Source: Alphaproteobacteria bacterium (GTDB lineage Bacteria; Pseudomonadota; Alphaproteobacteria; RF32; CAG-239). From it: DNA of 43,817 bases. Below the pieces are notes generated by a model that ran no database searches, was not told where the DNA came from, and was given only the letters and a program-made list of their open reading frames with translations. A program made the translations under genes and the position numbers. The stretch is from positions 1-43,817 of the forward strand of contig JAFSUB010000002.1 of assembly GCA_017445475.1 (NCBI GenBank). Direction: 5' to 3'. Positions 24,891 to 32,743 of the stretch are shown piece by piece. Position 1 is the stretch's first letter. The number at the start of each line of letters is the position of its first letter.

Positions 24891-25592
24891 ATGCTTATCA
24901 AATGTCCGAAATGTCAAACCGTTTACACCTTAAATGACGACGTGGTCAGCAAAGATGGAATTAAGATGCGTTGCTCAAAATGCGGCGAAGTGTTTAAGGC
25001 ATATCCCGAAGATGCGTTCAAAGAGCCCGAACCCAAGCAAAAAGATGTTTCTTATGCCAAAATATTCGAGCCTTTTTCCAAAACAACCGAAGAGATGTTT
25101 CGTCCGAACCTGCCGCAAAAAGTTCGTGTGGTTCGTTTAACGCGCTATAAAAACACAATCAACTATCTGCTTTTGCTCGCACTTTTGGCTCTTGTCTTTG
25201 CTTTGCTTTATTTAACGCGCTTTGATATTGTGCGCTATGTCCCGAAAGCCGAAGCGCTTTATCAAAAGTTTGGCATTGAAGCGCTTAAAGACGGTTTTAC
25301 GCTTGATTTTGAAAATGTCGTCAGTCAAGAGTTTGTTGCAGACAGCGTTTCACACATCAAAATCACGGGCATTATCAAAAACGGCTCAAAATATGTTATG
25401 CGTGTGCCACCGGTTCAAATTGTCGTTTATAACGCGCAAGGAAAAGAACTGATGCGCATGGTTCACATTCTTGCGCAAAAGAAAATCAATCCGGAATATA
25501 AAATTCCGTTTGAGATTGTTTTTCCAAACCCGACACCCGAACAAAAAAACATCAATGTATCATTTAATGACAAAGTATTGAAAGGAAAATAA
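24891..25592 (+). CDS. Zinc-ribbon (MJ0042-type) membrane protein
   Basis: A 233-residue protein with an MJ0042-type zinc finger at the very N-terminus (C5-x2-C8 and C28-x2-C31). A linker follows, then one membrane helix (about 91-110, LLLLALLALVFALLYL) and a C-terminal beta-rich domain resembling DUF3426 (SHIKITGIIKNGS, PVQIVVYNAQGKEL). The finger would face the cytoplasm and the beta domain the periplasm. The ATG at 24891 (GGAAGG upstream) puts the first cysteine at residue 5, as in the family. The same gene commonly sits opposite ftsE in alphaproteobacteria. Its role is unknown. yqeY begins one base after its stop. Confidence 0.88.
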   Translation: MLIKCPKCQTVYTLNDDVVSKDGIKMRCSKCGEVFKAYPEDAFKEPEPKQKDVSYAKIFEPFSKTTEEMFRPNLPQKVRVVRLTRYKNTINYLLLLALLALVFALLYLTRFDIVRYVPKAEALYQKFGIEALKDGFTLDFENVVSQEFVADSVSHIKITGIIKNGSKYVMRVPPVQIVVYNAQGKELMRMVHILAQKKINPEYKIPFEIVFPNPTPEQKNINVSFNDKVLKGK

Positions 25593-25593
25593 A

Positions 25594-26046
25594 ATGTTAC
25601 GAGAGGACATTCAAAACGCCTTAAAAAGCGCGATGAAAGAACAGGATATGCCAAAAGTCAACGCCGTGCGCATGATTGTTGCCGGCATCAAAGAAAAAGA
25701 TGTTGACGCCAGAGGCAAAGGCAAAAAACAAGCAGAAGATGCCGATTTGCTTTCCATGATGCAAACAATGATTAAGCAGCGCCGCGAATCGATTGAGATG
25801 TTCATTAAGGGCGGCAGGTGTGAGCTTGCGCAAAAAGAAGAAAACGAAATTAAAATCATCGAGGGTTTTCTGCCAAAGCAGCTTTCTCAATCTGAAGTTC
25901 AAGAGGCCATCAAAGCCGCCATTGCGCAAACTGGAGCGCAATCCATAAAAGATATGGGCAAAGTGATGGCCGCTTTGCGCGAAAAATATGCCGGACAGAT
26001 GGACTTTGCCGCCGCCTCCGGCGTGATTAAATCTATACTTGCTTAA
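25594..26046 (+). CDS. GatB/YqeY domain protein
   Basis: A 150-residue YqeY-family protein related to the C-terminal domain of the amidotransferase subunit GatB, which binds tRNA. The two helical subdomains are visible: residues 1-90 with VNAVRMIVAGIKEKDVDARG, and 95-150 with IIEGFLPKQLSQSEV and DMGKVMAALREKYAG. The family is often encoded before dnaG, as here, but its biochemical role is not well defined. AAAGGA lies 6 bases before the ATG. Confidence 0.92.
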   Translation: MLREDIQNALKSAMKEQDMPKVNAVRMIVAGIKEKDVDARGKGKKQAEDADLLSMMQTMIKQRRESIEMFIKGGRCELAQKEENEIKIIEGFLPKQLSQSEVQEAIKAAIAQTGAQSIKDMGKVMAALREKYAGQMDFAAASGVIKSILA

Positions 26047-26062
26047 AACGGGAAAGTGCTTT

Positions 26063-27823
26063 ATGGAAACGGATTTGCAGAGGTTTTTGGACGAGCTTCG
26101 GAGCAGGTTGTCGATTTCCGATGTTGTCGGCGAAAAAGTCAAGCTTGTCCGTAAGGGGCGTGAGTATATCGGTCTTTGCCCGTTTCACAACGAAAAAACA
26201 CCTTCGTTTACAATCAACGAGGCAAAGGGATTTTATCATTGTTTCGGTTGCGGTGCGCATGGCGACATTGTGCGCTTTGAAATGGAGGCAAACGGTTTGC
26301 CCTTTATGGACGCTCTTGAAAAGCTGGCACACAAGGCGGGCGTTCCAATGCCTAAATTTTCGAAAGAACATTCACTTGAACACCAAAAGCGCCAATCGCT
26401 TTTTGACATTATGGAAATGGCGGCTGCGTTTTATCAAAAATCGCTTCGTATGCCCGTTGGTTTGAAAGGGCTGGAATATTTTTATCATCGCGGTTTAAGT
26501 GATGCGTTGATTGAAAAATTTCGTTTGGGATTTGCCCCTGCAAACAATGAGCTTAAAGCCTATCTTTTATCAAAAGGCGTCAATGAGTTTGACCTCTCCG
26601 AGCTCGGACTTATTGTCAACCCTCAAGACAAAAACAAAGCTTCACACGATTTTTTCAAAAACCGCGTGATGATTCCGATTTTTGACAGGAAAAACCGCGT
26701 GATTGCTTTCGGCGGACGGATTTTGGACGACGGACAGCCGAAATATTTGAACTCGCCGGAAACAACTTTGTTTAATAAGCGCAAAATGCTTTATAATTTT
26801 AATTTTGCGCGCGATGCGGCCTTTCAAAACAAGCGACTCATCATCTGCGAAGGCTATATGGATGTTATGGCTCTTGACAAGTTCGGATTTTCGTATGCCG
26901 CAGCGCCGATGGGAACGGCTTTAACGCAAGAACAGATTATTGAAGCGTGGAAAGTGATGCCTGAACCGATTTTGTGTTTTGACGGCGACAATGCCGGCAT
27001 TAAGGCCGCCCTGCGATCCATCGACAGAGTTCTGCCGATTTTGAAAGCAGGATTTTCGCTTCAATATATGTTTTTGCCCGATAAAATGGATCCGGACGAT
27101 TTTTTGAAAGAAAAAGGCCCGCATGAATTTGAAAAACTGTTTTCAAAAACCGTGCCTTTAATTGACCTTTTATGGGAAAAGAACACAAAAGGCAAACTCT
27201 CCGACACGCCTGAACGGAAAGCGCTGATTGAAAAGAACATCAAACAAGATGTTTTGCAAATTGCAGATTCTCAAGTTCGCTCATATTACGCGCAGGAAAT
27301 GAAAAAGCGCTTGTTTGAGGTATACGGCTTTGCGGCTTCAAAATCCGCCCTGCCGCAAAAAGCAAAAAATTTGGCCGGCAGAACAACATTGAGCGATCCG
27401 GATTTAAGGTTTATTTTGGCAGCCCTGATTGTGTTTCCGCAAATGATTGAACTGTGGCAGGAAAAGCTGATGATGTTTGATTTTTCAAAGTTTCGGTTTT
27501 CTGGCTTAATCACCTATTTGTTGCATCATCCCTTAAACGGCGCGACAAAAGAAAACTTTATGCAACAGCTTTGTGCTCATGGCTTTGAGAAAGATTTGAA
27601 AAACCTCTGGGAAATTGAGATGATTAAGACAAGCAAAACGGATATGATGAAAGCCAAACAGCAAATTGAAACGCTTCTTTTGGGCGTTCATATCAAACAG
27701 CTCAAATATGACTTAAACGAGGCAAAACTCAAAATCATGCAGGAAAACGCTTCAAAGCAAGATTATGAAAACTATCGTGCCATTCAAGAAGAACTGAACG
27801 CTCTTTTGAGCCAGGAAAACTAG
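26063..27823 (+). CDS. dnaG: DNA primase DnaG
   Basis: Primase (586 residues from this ATG) that makes RNA primers for replication. The CHC2 zinc finger has Cys39, His42, Cys60 and Cys63 (LCPFHNEKTPSF, then YHCFGCGAHGD). The catalytic core follows with VIAFGGRILDDGQPKYLNSPET. The Toprim domain contains ICEGYMDVMALDKFG, and FDGDNAG supplies the metal-binding acids. The C-terminal helicase-binding domain is the least conserved part (about 440-586). The frame opens at 26039, but ATG 26063 starts at the family's usual N-terminus and has GGGAAAG upstream. rpoD, which normally follows, is absent and an HAD hydrolase takes its place. Confidence 0.97.
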   Translation: METDLQRFLDELRSRLSISDVVGEKVKLVRKGREYIGLCPFHNEKTPSFTINEAKGFYHCFGCGAHGDIVRFEMEANGLPFMDALEKLAHKAGVPMPKFSKEHSLEHQKRQSLFDIMEMAAAFYQKSLRMPVGLKGLEYFYHRGLSDALIEKFRLGFAPANNELKAYLLSKGVNEFDLSELGLIVNPQDKNKASHDFFKNRVMIPIFDRKNRVIAFGGRILDDGQPKYLNSPETTLFNKRKMLYNFNFARDAAFQNKRLIICEGYMDVMALDKFGFSYAAAPMGTALTQEQIIEAWKVMPEPILCFDGDNAGIKAALRSIDRVLPILKAGFSLQYMFLPDKMDPDDFLKEKGPHEFEKLFSKTVPLIDLLWEKNTKGKLSDTPERKALIEKNIKQDVLQIADSQVRSYYAQEMKKRLFEVYGFAASKSALPQKAKNLAGRTTLSDPDLRFILAALIVFPQMIELWQEKLMMFDFSKFRFSGLITYLLHHPLNGATKENFMQQLCAHGFEKDLKNLWEIEMIKTSKTDMMKAKQQIETLLLGVHIKQLKYDLNEAKLKIMQENASKQDYENYRAIQEELNALLSQEN

Positions 27824-27907
27824 TCGGTACACGTTTAAAAAAATAATCCTTGACGATTTTTTTTGGTGTGTTACTTTGTGTGGCTGGAGAAACATTGGAG
27901 AAAATTT

Positions 27908-28588
27908 GTGTTTGAAGGAAAAAAAGCCGTCATTTGGGATTTGGACAACACGCTTTATCGCATCACGCCCGAATTTGCGGATACACTTGACGAAACAATG
28001 GCTTTGGCCTTGATTGAAGATTTGAACGTGCCGCTTTCTCTTGAAGAATGTAAGGCGCTTGTTAAAGAATCATATCGCATATACCGCGACGGCGGGCAAT
28101 ATTTTTATCAAACCTACAACATTTCACCCAAAGACTTGTCGCGTTGCTATCATAAACGCAATCCGGTGCATTTAATTGAACCTTATTCCGATTTGGCAAC
28201 AAAGCTTAAAAAAATTCCGCTTGAGCAATATGTGTTTACAGCAAGCAGCCGAAGCGCCACCGAGCGCATTTTAAGACATATCGGGTTGTATGAGATGTTT
28301 AAAAACCGGTTTTACAGTGTTGAAGATTTCGGGGTTTACCGCAAAAACGAAGATGTAAACGTTTATGAGCAATATTGCGAAAAAATTGGGCACAACCCGA
28401 ATGAGTGCATTTTTGTTGACGACAGCTATTCAAATTTGGAATACGCCAAACAGGCCGGCATGACAACCGTTCGCATATATTATCAAAACAACTCTGCAAG
28501 CGACAAGCCCTACATTGACACCGCATTCAAAGGGGTTCATGAGTGCATCGACGTCCTCATTGCCGCCACAACAAAAAAAGCTGTTTGA
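27908..28588 (+). CDS. HAD-family hydrolase (pyrimidine 5'-nucleotidase-like)
   Basis: A 226-residue haloacid-dehalogenase-type phosphatase. Motif I is WDLDNTLY (Asp nucleophile near residue 12), motif II FTASSR, motif III is probably the lysine in YRKNEDV, and motif IV IFVDDSYSN. The helical cap between motifs I and II and the DNTLY sequence match the alphaproteobacterial pyrimidine 5'-nucleotidase group, so a nucleoside monophosphate is a plausible substrate. I take the GTG at 27908, 7 bases after GGAG, rather than the TTG at 27863. TTGACG at 27850 and TACTTT near 27872 may be its promoter. It converges on the next gene with no bases between the stops. Confidence 0.82.
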   Translation: MFEGKKAVIWDLDNTLYRITPEFADTLDETMALALIEDLNVPLSLEECKALVKESYRIYRDGGQYFYQTYNISPKDLSRCYHKRNPVHLIEPYSDLATKLKKIPLEQYVFTASSRSATERILRHIGLYEMFKNRFYSVEDFGVYRKNEDVNVYEQYCEKIGHNPNECIFVDDSYSNLEYAKQAGMTTVRIYYQNNSASDKPYIDTAFKGVHECIDVLIAATTKKAV

Positions 28589-29275
28589 TTATTGGCACAG
28601 GCTTTGCTCGTAATCATATTGCTCTAGTCTGTCCAGCTTTTGTTGCTCAACCCCGATTTCGCTTTTAATTTCATCAATCAACGGGTTGATGGCCGCCAAA
28701 TATCTGTCTTTAAGGCCTTTTTGCGCCTGTTCGATTGTGATGTCATCTTTTTCGCGGCTTGCAAGCGAATATTTTTTAACGGTTTGAAGAAAGCGCTCTT
28801 TAATTAAAGGCACAAAATGCTCTATCACTTCCATATTGATTTGCTGGTGCGTCTGTTCGTGCCTCAAGGCGATGTTATAGGCACAAGTCCCTTTTTTCAA
28901 AGACCGCGCAATATAAATCGTCGGCTCTTTCATCACAATCAAAAGCTTGATGTCTTCGGGATAAAAGCAGGTTACGCCGTCATTAAACGTCCTTTTCGAA
29001 ATGATGAATTCAAGCTCGGTTCCAAGCTGATAGGTCGAAAGACCTTGAACCTGATATCCCCTGTGCGCAGACTCGCCATATTCCTGATTATGAAGCCGTG
29101 AGAGTGTGCGCGAAACCTTTGAGTGGTCATACTTTAGGGGCTCGAATACGGCCTTAACCGAAACTTCCGGCGTTTTTGCAAACCCTTTACACCGCACATT
29201 CAAATCGGGCGCCGCATGGGCGTTTGAAAAAGATGCAAAACTCAAAAAAAGTAATATATAAAAAAAGTTTTTCAT
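28589..29275 (-). CDS. Secreted protein with an HExxH zinc-protease motif
   Basis: A 228-residue protein with a clear signal peptide (cleavage after AHA, residue 21). The motif HEQTH (His139, Glu140, His143) has the H-E-x-x-H form of zincin metallopeptidases. A Glu at 149 and a His at 153 follow in the same helix region as possible third ligands. Four cysteines in the mature part (about 29, 103, 131 and 227) could form two disulfides. The C-terminal third is a long charged coil (about 165-225). I do not recognise the family, although DUF922-type predicted secreted zincins have a similar size and motif. It is divergent from the secreted protein at 29320. Confidence 0.75.
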   Translation of the reverse strand: MKNFFYILLFLSFASFSNAHAAPDLNVRCKGFAKTPEVSVKAVFEPLKYDHSKVSRTLSRLHNQEYGESAHRGYQVQGLSTYQLGTELEFIISKRTFNDGVTCFYPEDIKLLIVMKEPTIYIARSLKKGTCAYNIALRHEQTHQQINMEVIEHFVPLIKERFLQTVKKYSLASREKDDITIEQAQKGLKDRYLAAINPLIDEIKSEIGVEQQKLDRLEQYDYEQSLCQ

Positions 29276-29277
29276 TG

Positions 29278-29283
29278 TATAAT
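29278..29283 (+). promoter_or_regulatory. Predicted -10 box TATAAT
   Basis: A consensus -10 lies in the 44-bp gap between the divergent secreted-protein genes, 37 bases before the ATG at 29320. No good -35 is visible. Confidence 0.4.
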
Positions 29284-29319
29284 GGCTTTAAGCTGTTTGA
29301 AACGATAGAGATAATATAT

Positions 29320-29913
29320 ATGAAATATTTTATTTTGACAACGATTTTCATTTGTTCTATCCACCCGCTGTTTGCGCAAGACTTTTTTGTTCCAAGCGGC
29401 GCAATCGCAGAGGTTAAGGACAATCTGCCGCCTTTGCCGCAAGCCTTAAGGGAAAGAGCCGCAAGTTATGAACAACGCAGACACACTATCTCTGACGGAC
29501 GTGTTTTTGCTTTGGAAGATGAAATGGATGCCCAAAAAGTTCAAAGCGCTTTTGATGAAAGTTTTGAAGCTCAATTTGATGAGGCTGTTTTAGATGCCTT
29601 GCAAGAAAATCTGGCGCAAGACACACTTTTGGGAAACGAAAATGAGCCCGAAGAAGAAATTGCGAAGATTGTCGTTTCACCTGAAAGCACCGCAACTTCC
29701 GAGCAGCAAGCGCCTGTTTTTGCCGCACCGCTGACAGATGAAAAAATTGATGACTCCCTGCCCGATTATAAAAAAAGATATGCGCTTTACCTTGCCGATT
29801 TGAAAACTTTTGAAAAAACAAAATCTTTGCCGGCAAACGAACCGCTTAATCAAACTTTAGATAAGCTATCCGCTCCAAGAACCGAAATTTTGTTTGAAGG
29901 CGTGATAGACTAA
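29320..29913 (+). CDS. Secreted acidic hypothetical protein
   Basis: A 197-residue protein with a signal peptide ending LFAQ (about residue 19) and a mature part that is acidic, Ala/Gln/Glu-rich and low in predicted structure. It carries NLPPLPQALRERAASYEQRR near residue 40 and a Pro/Glu-rich middle. No cysteines remain after the signal peptide and no family is recognised. The frame is open to 29176, but that would overlap the divergent gene. ATG 29320 has AGAG about 9 bases upstream and a clean signal peptide. It is followed by its own terminator. Confidence 0.7.
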   Translation: MKYFILTTIFICSIHPLFAQDFFVPSGAIAEVKDNLPPLPQALRERAASYEQRRHTISDGRVFALEDEMDAQKVQSAFDESFEAQFDEAVLDALQENLAQDTLLGNENEPEEEIAKIVVSPESTATSEQQAPVFAAPLTDEKIDDSLPDYKKRYALYLADLKTFEKTKSLPANEPLNQTLDKLSAPRTEILFEGVID

Positions 29914-29943
29914 GGAAAGCAGGTTTTCTTTCTTTTAGCTAAA

Positions 29944-29980
29944 AAGAAAAGACCGGATTAAATCACGGTCTTTTCTTTCA
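29944..29980 (+). terminator. Rho-independent terminator
   Basis: AAGAAAAGACCG pairs with CGGTCTTTTCTT (12 bp) around a 10-base loop, followed by TCATTTTT. It ends the secreted-protein transcript and overlaps the end of the holin-like remnant on the other strand. Confidence 0.8.
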
Positions 29981-30133
29981 TTTTTCGGTTTTTTCCTGTT
30001 TTTTTCTTTGGCGCTTTTGGTCTGCCTCGTCAATTTGAGGAAGCATACCAACCTCTCTTGCGCCCGAAATTCCAAGCATAACTGTTAATGTTGCAATCAG
30101 CTGTGTCCAGTCATTGGGCTGAACTTTTTTATG
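29978..30133 (-). pseudogene. 3' remnant of a holin-like gene
   Basis: On the minus strand an open stretch of about 51 codons ends at a TGA (29980-29978). It encodes a segment containing DWTQLIATLTVMLGISGAREV followed by a charged Lys/Gln/Arg tail. This one-helix-plus-basic-tail pattern resembles the C-terminus of small phage or gene-transfer-agent holins (3TM holin type), but the match is from memory and weak. Immediately upstream in frame is a TAG (30136-30134) and no start codon fits, so the gene lacks its 5' part. The break coincides with the left side of the palindromic-element cluster. Confidence 0.4.
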
Positions 30134-30160
30134 CTAAATCGGCATTAAGTGGAAACACCA

Positions 30161-30283
30161 TAAACTGCGGAGAATGCGCTAAATAATAAGACACCCGACT
30201 AAACGCGAAGGGAGTGTACATAATGGTACATGACCGAGCGCGAAGAAGGGCGTCTGTATTAGTTAGCCATTATACGCAGTTTA
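30161..30283. repeat. Palindromic element A (123 bp)
   Basis: The ends TAAACTGCG (30161-30169) and CGCAGTTTA (30275-30283) are perfect inverted repeats. Inside, 30179-30196 pairs with 30248-30266 with a few mismatches, and the centre is a TGTAC/GTACA hairpin (about 30215-30230). It shares end motifs (TAAAC-N3-G-x-AGAATG at the left and AGCC-x-TTATACG at the right) and the central hairpin with element B, so the two are copies of one family. Confidence 0.75.
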
Positions 30284-30285
30284 TA

Positions 30286-30306
30286 CAAGGTTTACTGTAA
30301 ACCTTG
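30286..30306. repeat. Perfect 10-bp palindrome linking elements A and B
   Basis: CAAGGTTTAC and GTAAACCTTG flank a single T. The right half is the left end of element B, and the left half looks like the right end of another copy. Confidence 0.7.
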
Positions 30307-30423
30307 AAGAATGGTTCAGGTAGAGTAAAAATAAGGGCGGAAGTACCGCAGTGTACATAAAAGTACATGAGGAAACTTCCGTCCCGAAATTTTTGCTCTA
30401 GATGAGCCGTTATACGAGGTTTA
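30298..30423. repeat. Palindromic element B (126 bp), overlapping the end of rplO
   Basis: Left end TAAACCTTG (30298-30306) and right end CGAGGTTTA (30415-30423) form an inverted repeat with one mismatch. The long stem 30323-30344 pairs with 30374-30397, and the centre is TGTAC-ATAAAA-GTACA. The right end contains the last codons of rplO and its stop (30410-30412). Flanking 15-base direct repeats (30281-30295 and 30410-30424, one mismatch) look like a target-site duplication or shared end sequence. Confidence 0.75.
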
Positions 30424-30871
30424 CTTTGCCGCCGGCTTTCTCCACCGCCTCAACCGCAGCTTTCGAAGCTGAGTTGACCGTAATTGTGGCAGCTGATGTA
30501 ATGGCGCCGCGTGCAAGCAAACGCACACCGTCAAGCTTTTTGGTAACCAAACGCGAAGCAAGCAAAGTTTCAACATTGATTTCGCTCGCATTTAATTTGC
30601 CCGCATCAATCGCCTTTTGAATGCTGTCCAAATTAACGACAGCAAACTCTTTTGCAAAATGGTTTTTAAAACCGCGCTTCGGCAACTGACGATAAACCGG
30701 CATTTGCCCGCCCTGAAAACCATGTATCGAAACGCCCGAACGCGATTTCTGGCCCTTCTGACCACGGCCGGCTGTTTTGCCTTTGCCGCTCGAGATGCCG
30801 CGACCGACACGAATACGGTCTTTTCTGGCACCTTCATTATCTTTTAATTCATTAAGTTTCATTTTTTTCAC
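30410..30871 (-). CDS. rplO: 50S ribosomal protein L15
   Basis: L15 (153 residues) binds 23S rRNA and helps late 50S assembly. The Gly/Lys/Arg-rich N-terminus ([24 protein letters not shown] region, about 20-45) and C-terminal VEKAGGKV motif are diagnostic. AGGTG precedes the ATG. It is separated from rpmD by 184 bp holding palindromic element C, unusually far for this operon. Its last codons lie inside element B. secY, its normal downstream neighbour, is missing. Confidence 0.97.
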   Translation of the reverse strand: MKKMKLNELKDNEGARKDRIRVGRGISSGKGKTAGRGQKGQKSRSGVSIHGFQGGQMPVYRQLPKRGFKNHFAKEFAVVNLDSIQKAIDAGKLNASEINVETLLASRLVTKKLDGVRLLARGAITSAATITVNSASKAAVEAVEKAGGKVNLV

Positions 30872-31055
30872 CTAATTTTTTTAATTCTACATAACTAAAG
30901 TCTCATCGTTAAACTTTTTTGTTCTCGGATAAGACAAAGTCTCATCGTAAAACCTTAATCAAAAGTGGCATGCTACGCTGTTATTTTTGAACGCCATGTA
31001 AGCAAAAGCTACACAAGTGAAAAAATGACAAGTATGATGCCACTTTTCATAAGGT
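30872..31055. other. rpmD-rplO intergenic gap
   Basis: The gap holds element C and, at its rplO side, two direct copies of AAAGTCTCATCGT (30897-30909 and 30936-30948), 39 bp apart, each followed by a TAAAC-like end. No coding sequence is seen. Confidence 0.6.
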
Positions 31056-31058
31056 TTA
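30948..31058. repeat. Palindromic element C (111 bp), supplying the rpmD stop codon
   Basis: The left arm (30948-30971) and right arm (31037-31058) pair over about 20 bases, both containing AAAAGTGGCAT or its complement, and end in TAAAACC and GGTTTA. The last three bases of the right end (31056-31058) are the TAA of rpmD on the minus strand. The centre, GTAGC-TTTTGC-TTACA on the minus strand, resembles the TGTAC/GTACA centre of elements A and B. I read it as a third, more diverged copy. Confidence 0.7.
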
Positions 31059-31238
31059 CTCTTCGACTTTGACGAGGTGGCTCACCTTCTTAATCATTCC
31101 CCGAATTGAAGGCGTATCCTCCAATTCACGAGTGCGATTGAGCTTGTTCAAGCCAAGGCCGATTAAAGTTTCACGCTGAATTTTCGGTTTGCCGATGGGG
31201 CTTGCGATTTGCGTAACTTTGATTTTTTTCTTAGCCAT
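31056..31238 (-). CDS. rpmD: 50S ribosomal protein L30
   Basis: L30 (60 residues) has the short ferredoxin-like fold with [14 protein letters not shown] at the start and the [22 protein letters not shown] core. It sits 3 bp after rpsE. Its stop codon is the terminal TAA of palindromic element C. Confidence 0.97.
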   Translation of the reverse strand: MAKKKIKVTQIASPIGKPKIQRETLIGLGLNKLNRTRELEDTPSIRGMIKKVSHLVKVEE

Positions 31239-31241
31239 ATC

Positions 31242-31805
31242 TTAAGCCTCCTCTTTTTCCATCTTACCGCCGGTTGCATATTCGCGACGGCTGACAATGT
31301 CGCCAACCTTTTTACCGCGCTTTGCCGCAACCATACGCGGCGAATTGATAGCCTCTAATGCCACCATTGTTGCCTTAATCAAATTATACGGATTGTTCGA
31401 ACCGAGTGATTTTGCAACAACGTCTTGGACACCCAAAGCTTCAAACACAGCACGCATCGGACCGCCGGCAATCACACCGGTACCGGCAGGCGCTGTTCTT
31501 AAAATCACCTTGCCGGCGCCAAAGCGTCCCGACACATCGTGATGAAGCGTTCTGCCTTCGCGAAGCGGAATGCGAACCATATTCTTTTTTGCCTCGTTTG
31601 TTGCTTTAACAACGGCTTCGGGAACTTCGGCTGCCTTGCCGGAACCATAGCCGACACGACCCTTTCCGTCGCCCACAACCACAACGGCAGCAAAGCTCAT
31701 TGTGCGTCCGCCTTTAACTGTTTTTGCAACACGATTAACGTGAACCAGTTTTTCAACCAATTCTTCCGTTTTTTCTTTTTTGTTGTTTTGACGATCAAAA
31801 GACAT
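31242..31805 (-). CDS. rpsE: 30S ribosomal protein S5
   Basis: S5 (187 residues) contributes to decoding accuracy near the mRNA entry channel. The N-terminal double-stranded-RNA-binding fold shows [16 protein letters not shown] and [18 protein letters not shown], and the C-terminal domain [16 protein letters not shown]. It is followed closely by rpmD and preceded by rplR with a 10-bp gap. Confidence 0.98.
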   Translation of the reverse strand: MSFDRQNNKKEKTEELVEKLVHVNRVAKTVKGGRTMSFAAVVVVGDGKGRVGYGSGKAAEVPEAVVKATNEAKKNMVRIPLREGRTLHHDVSGRFGAGKVILRTAPAGTGVIAGGPMRAVFEALGVQDVVAKSLGSNNPYNLIKATMVALEAINSPRMVAAKRGKKVGDIVSRREYATGGKMEKEEA

Positions 31806-31815
31806 CTTACTTCTC

Positions 31816-32178
31816 CTAGAACTTCAATCCGGCTTCGCGCGCAGCTTCTGCCAAAGCTTTCACCCGGCCATGATAAATGTAGCCGCCTCTGTCAAAAACG
31901 ACTTCACTTATGCCCGTTTTAACCGCACGTTCGGCAACAAGTTTACCAATAAAGCTTGCCGCTTCAATTGTTGATGTCTTTTTAAGCTCAGCTCTAACCT
32001 CTTTATCAAGCGTTGAAGCCGAAGCCACCGTTGAGCCTTTAACATCGTCAATAATTTGAGCGTAGATATGCTTCCCGCTGCGAAAAACAGACAATCTCAT
32101 TTTGCCGTTCGCAACGTTTTTCAAAGCTGTTCTGACACGCTCCTTTCTTTTTTCAAACAATTTTTTTGGTGTATTCAT
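31816..32178 (-). CDS. rplR: 50S ribosomal protein L18
   Basis: L18 (120 residues) binds 5S rRNA and anchors it to the central protuberance. [18 protein letters not shown], the GKLVAERA helix and the final [22 protein letters not shown] are family hallmarks. Normal length and position between rplF and rpsE. Confidence 0.98.
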   Translation of the reverse strand: MNTPKKLFEKRKERVRTALKNVANGKMRLSVFRSGKHIYAQIIDDVKGSTVASASTLDKEVRAELKKTSTIEAASFIGKLVAERAVKTGISEVVFDRGGYIYHGRVKALAEAAREAGLKF

Positions 32179-32194
32179 TTGAATTTTTCCTTAA

Positions 32195-32731
32195 CTATTT
32201 CTTCTTGCCTTCTTTACGACGGATATATTCGTTTTCATATTTCACGCCTTTGCCTTTATAAGGCTCGGGTTTTCTGTATTTACGAATTTCCGCGGCAACT
32301 TGTCCGACAAGCTGTTTATCAACACCGAAAATTTTGACTTGTGTCGGCGATTCGCAAGAAATTTTAATGCCCTGCGGTGCCGGAAAATCAACATCGTGCG
32401 AAAAGCCGAGCGACAAAACAAGCTTTGTTCCATCCATTCTGGCTTTATAACCGACGCCGATAAGTTCCAAGTTTTTGGTGTAGCCCTCACTCACGCCCTT
32501 AACCAGCGTGTTGATGTTGGCTCTTGTTGTTCCCCACAAAGCGCGCGCCGATAAGGTTTGCGACAACGGAGAAACCACAACTTTGCCGTCTTCCAATTTT
32601 GCCGACACGTGCGACGCGTCGTATGAACAGCTGAGTTCACCTAATTTTCCTTTAACGGTTACAACGCCGTTGTTAATGTTTACCATCACACCTTCAGGGA
32701 GAACAATAGGATATTTTCCAACTCTAGACAT
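32195..32731 (-). CDS. rplF: 50S ribosomal protein L6
   Basis: L6 (178 residues) has two related domains near the factor-binding region of the 50S subunit. It opens MSRVGKYPIVLPEGV and ends with the signature KPEPYKGKGVKYENEYIRRK. Ordinary position between rpsH and rplR. Confidence 0.98.
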   Translation of the reverse strand: MSRVGKYPIVLPEGVMVNINNGVVTVKGKLGELSCSYDASHVSAKLEDGKVVVSPLSQTLSARALWGTTRANINTLVKGVSEGYTKNLELIGVGYKARMDGTKLVLSLGFSHDVDFPAPQGIKISCESPTQVKIFGVDKQLVGQVAAEIRKYRKPEPYKGKGVKYENEYIRRKEGKKK

Positions 32732-32743
32732 TTTCTTTCTCCC

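Noticed and set aside
30161..31058. Integron attC-like recombination sites
   Set aside because: Size and hairpin form fit, but the RYYYAAC/GTTRRRY core pair and the unpaired bulges of attC are not present, and there is no integrase.
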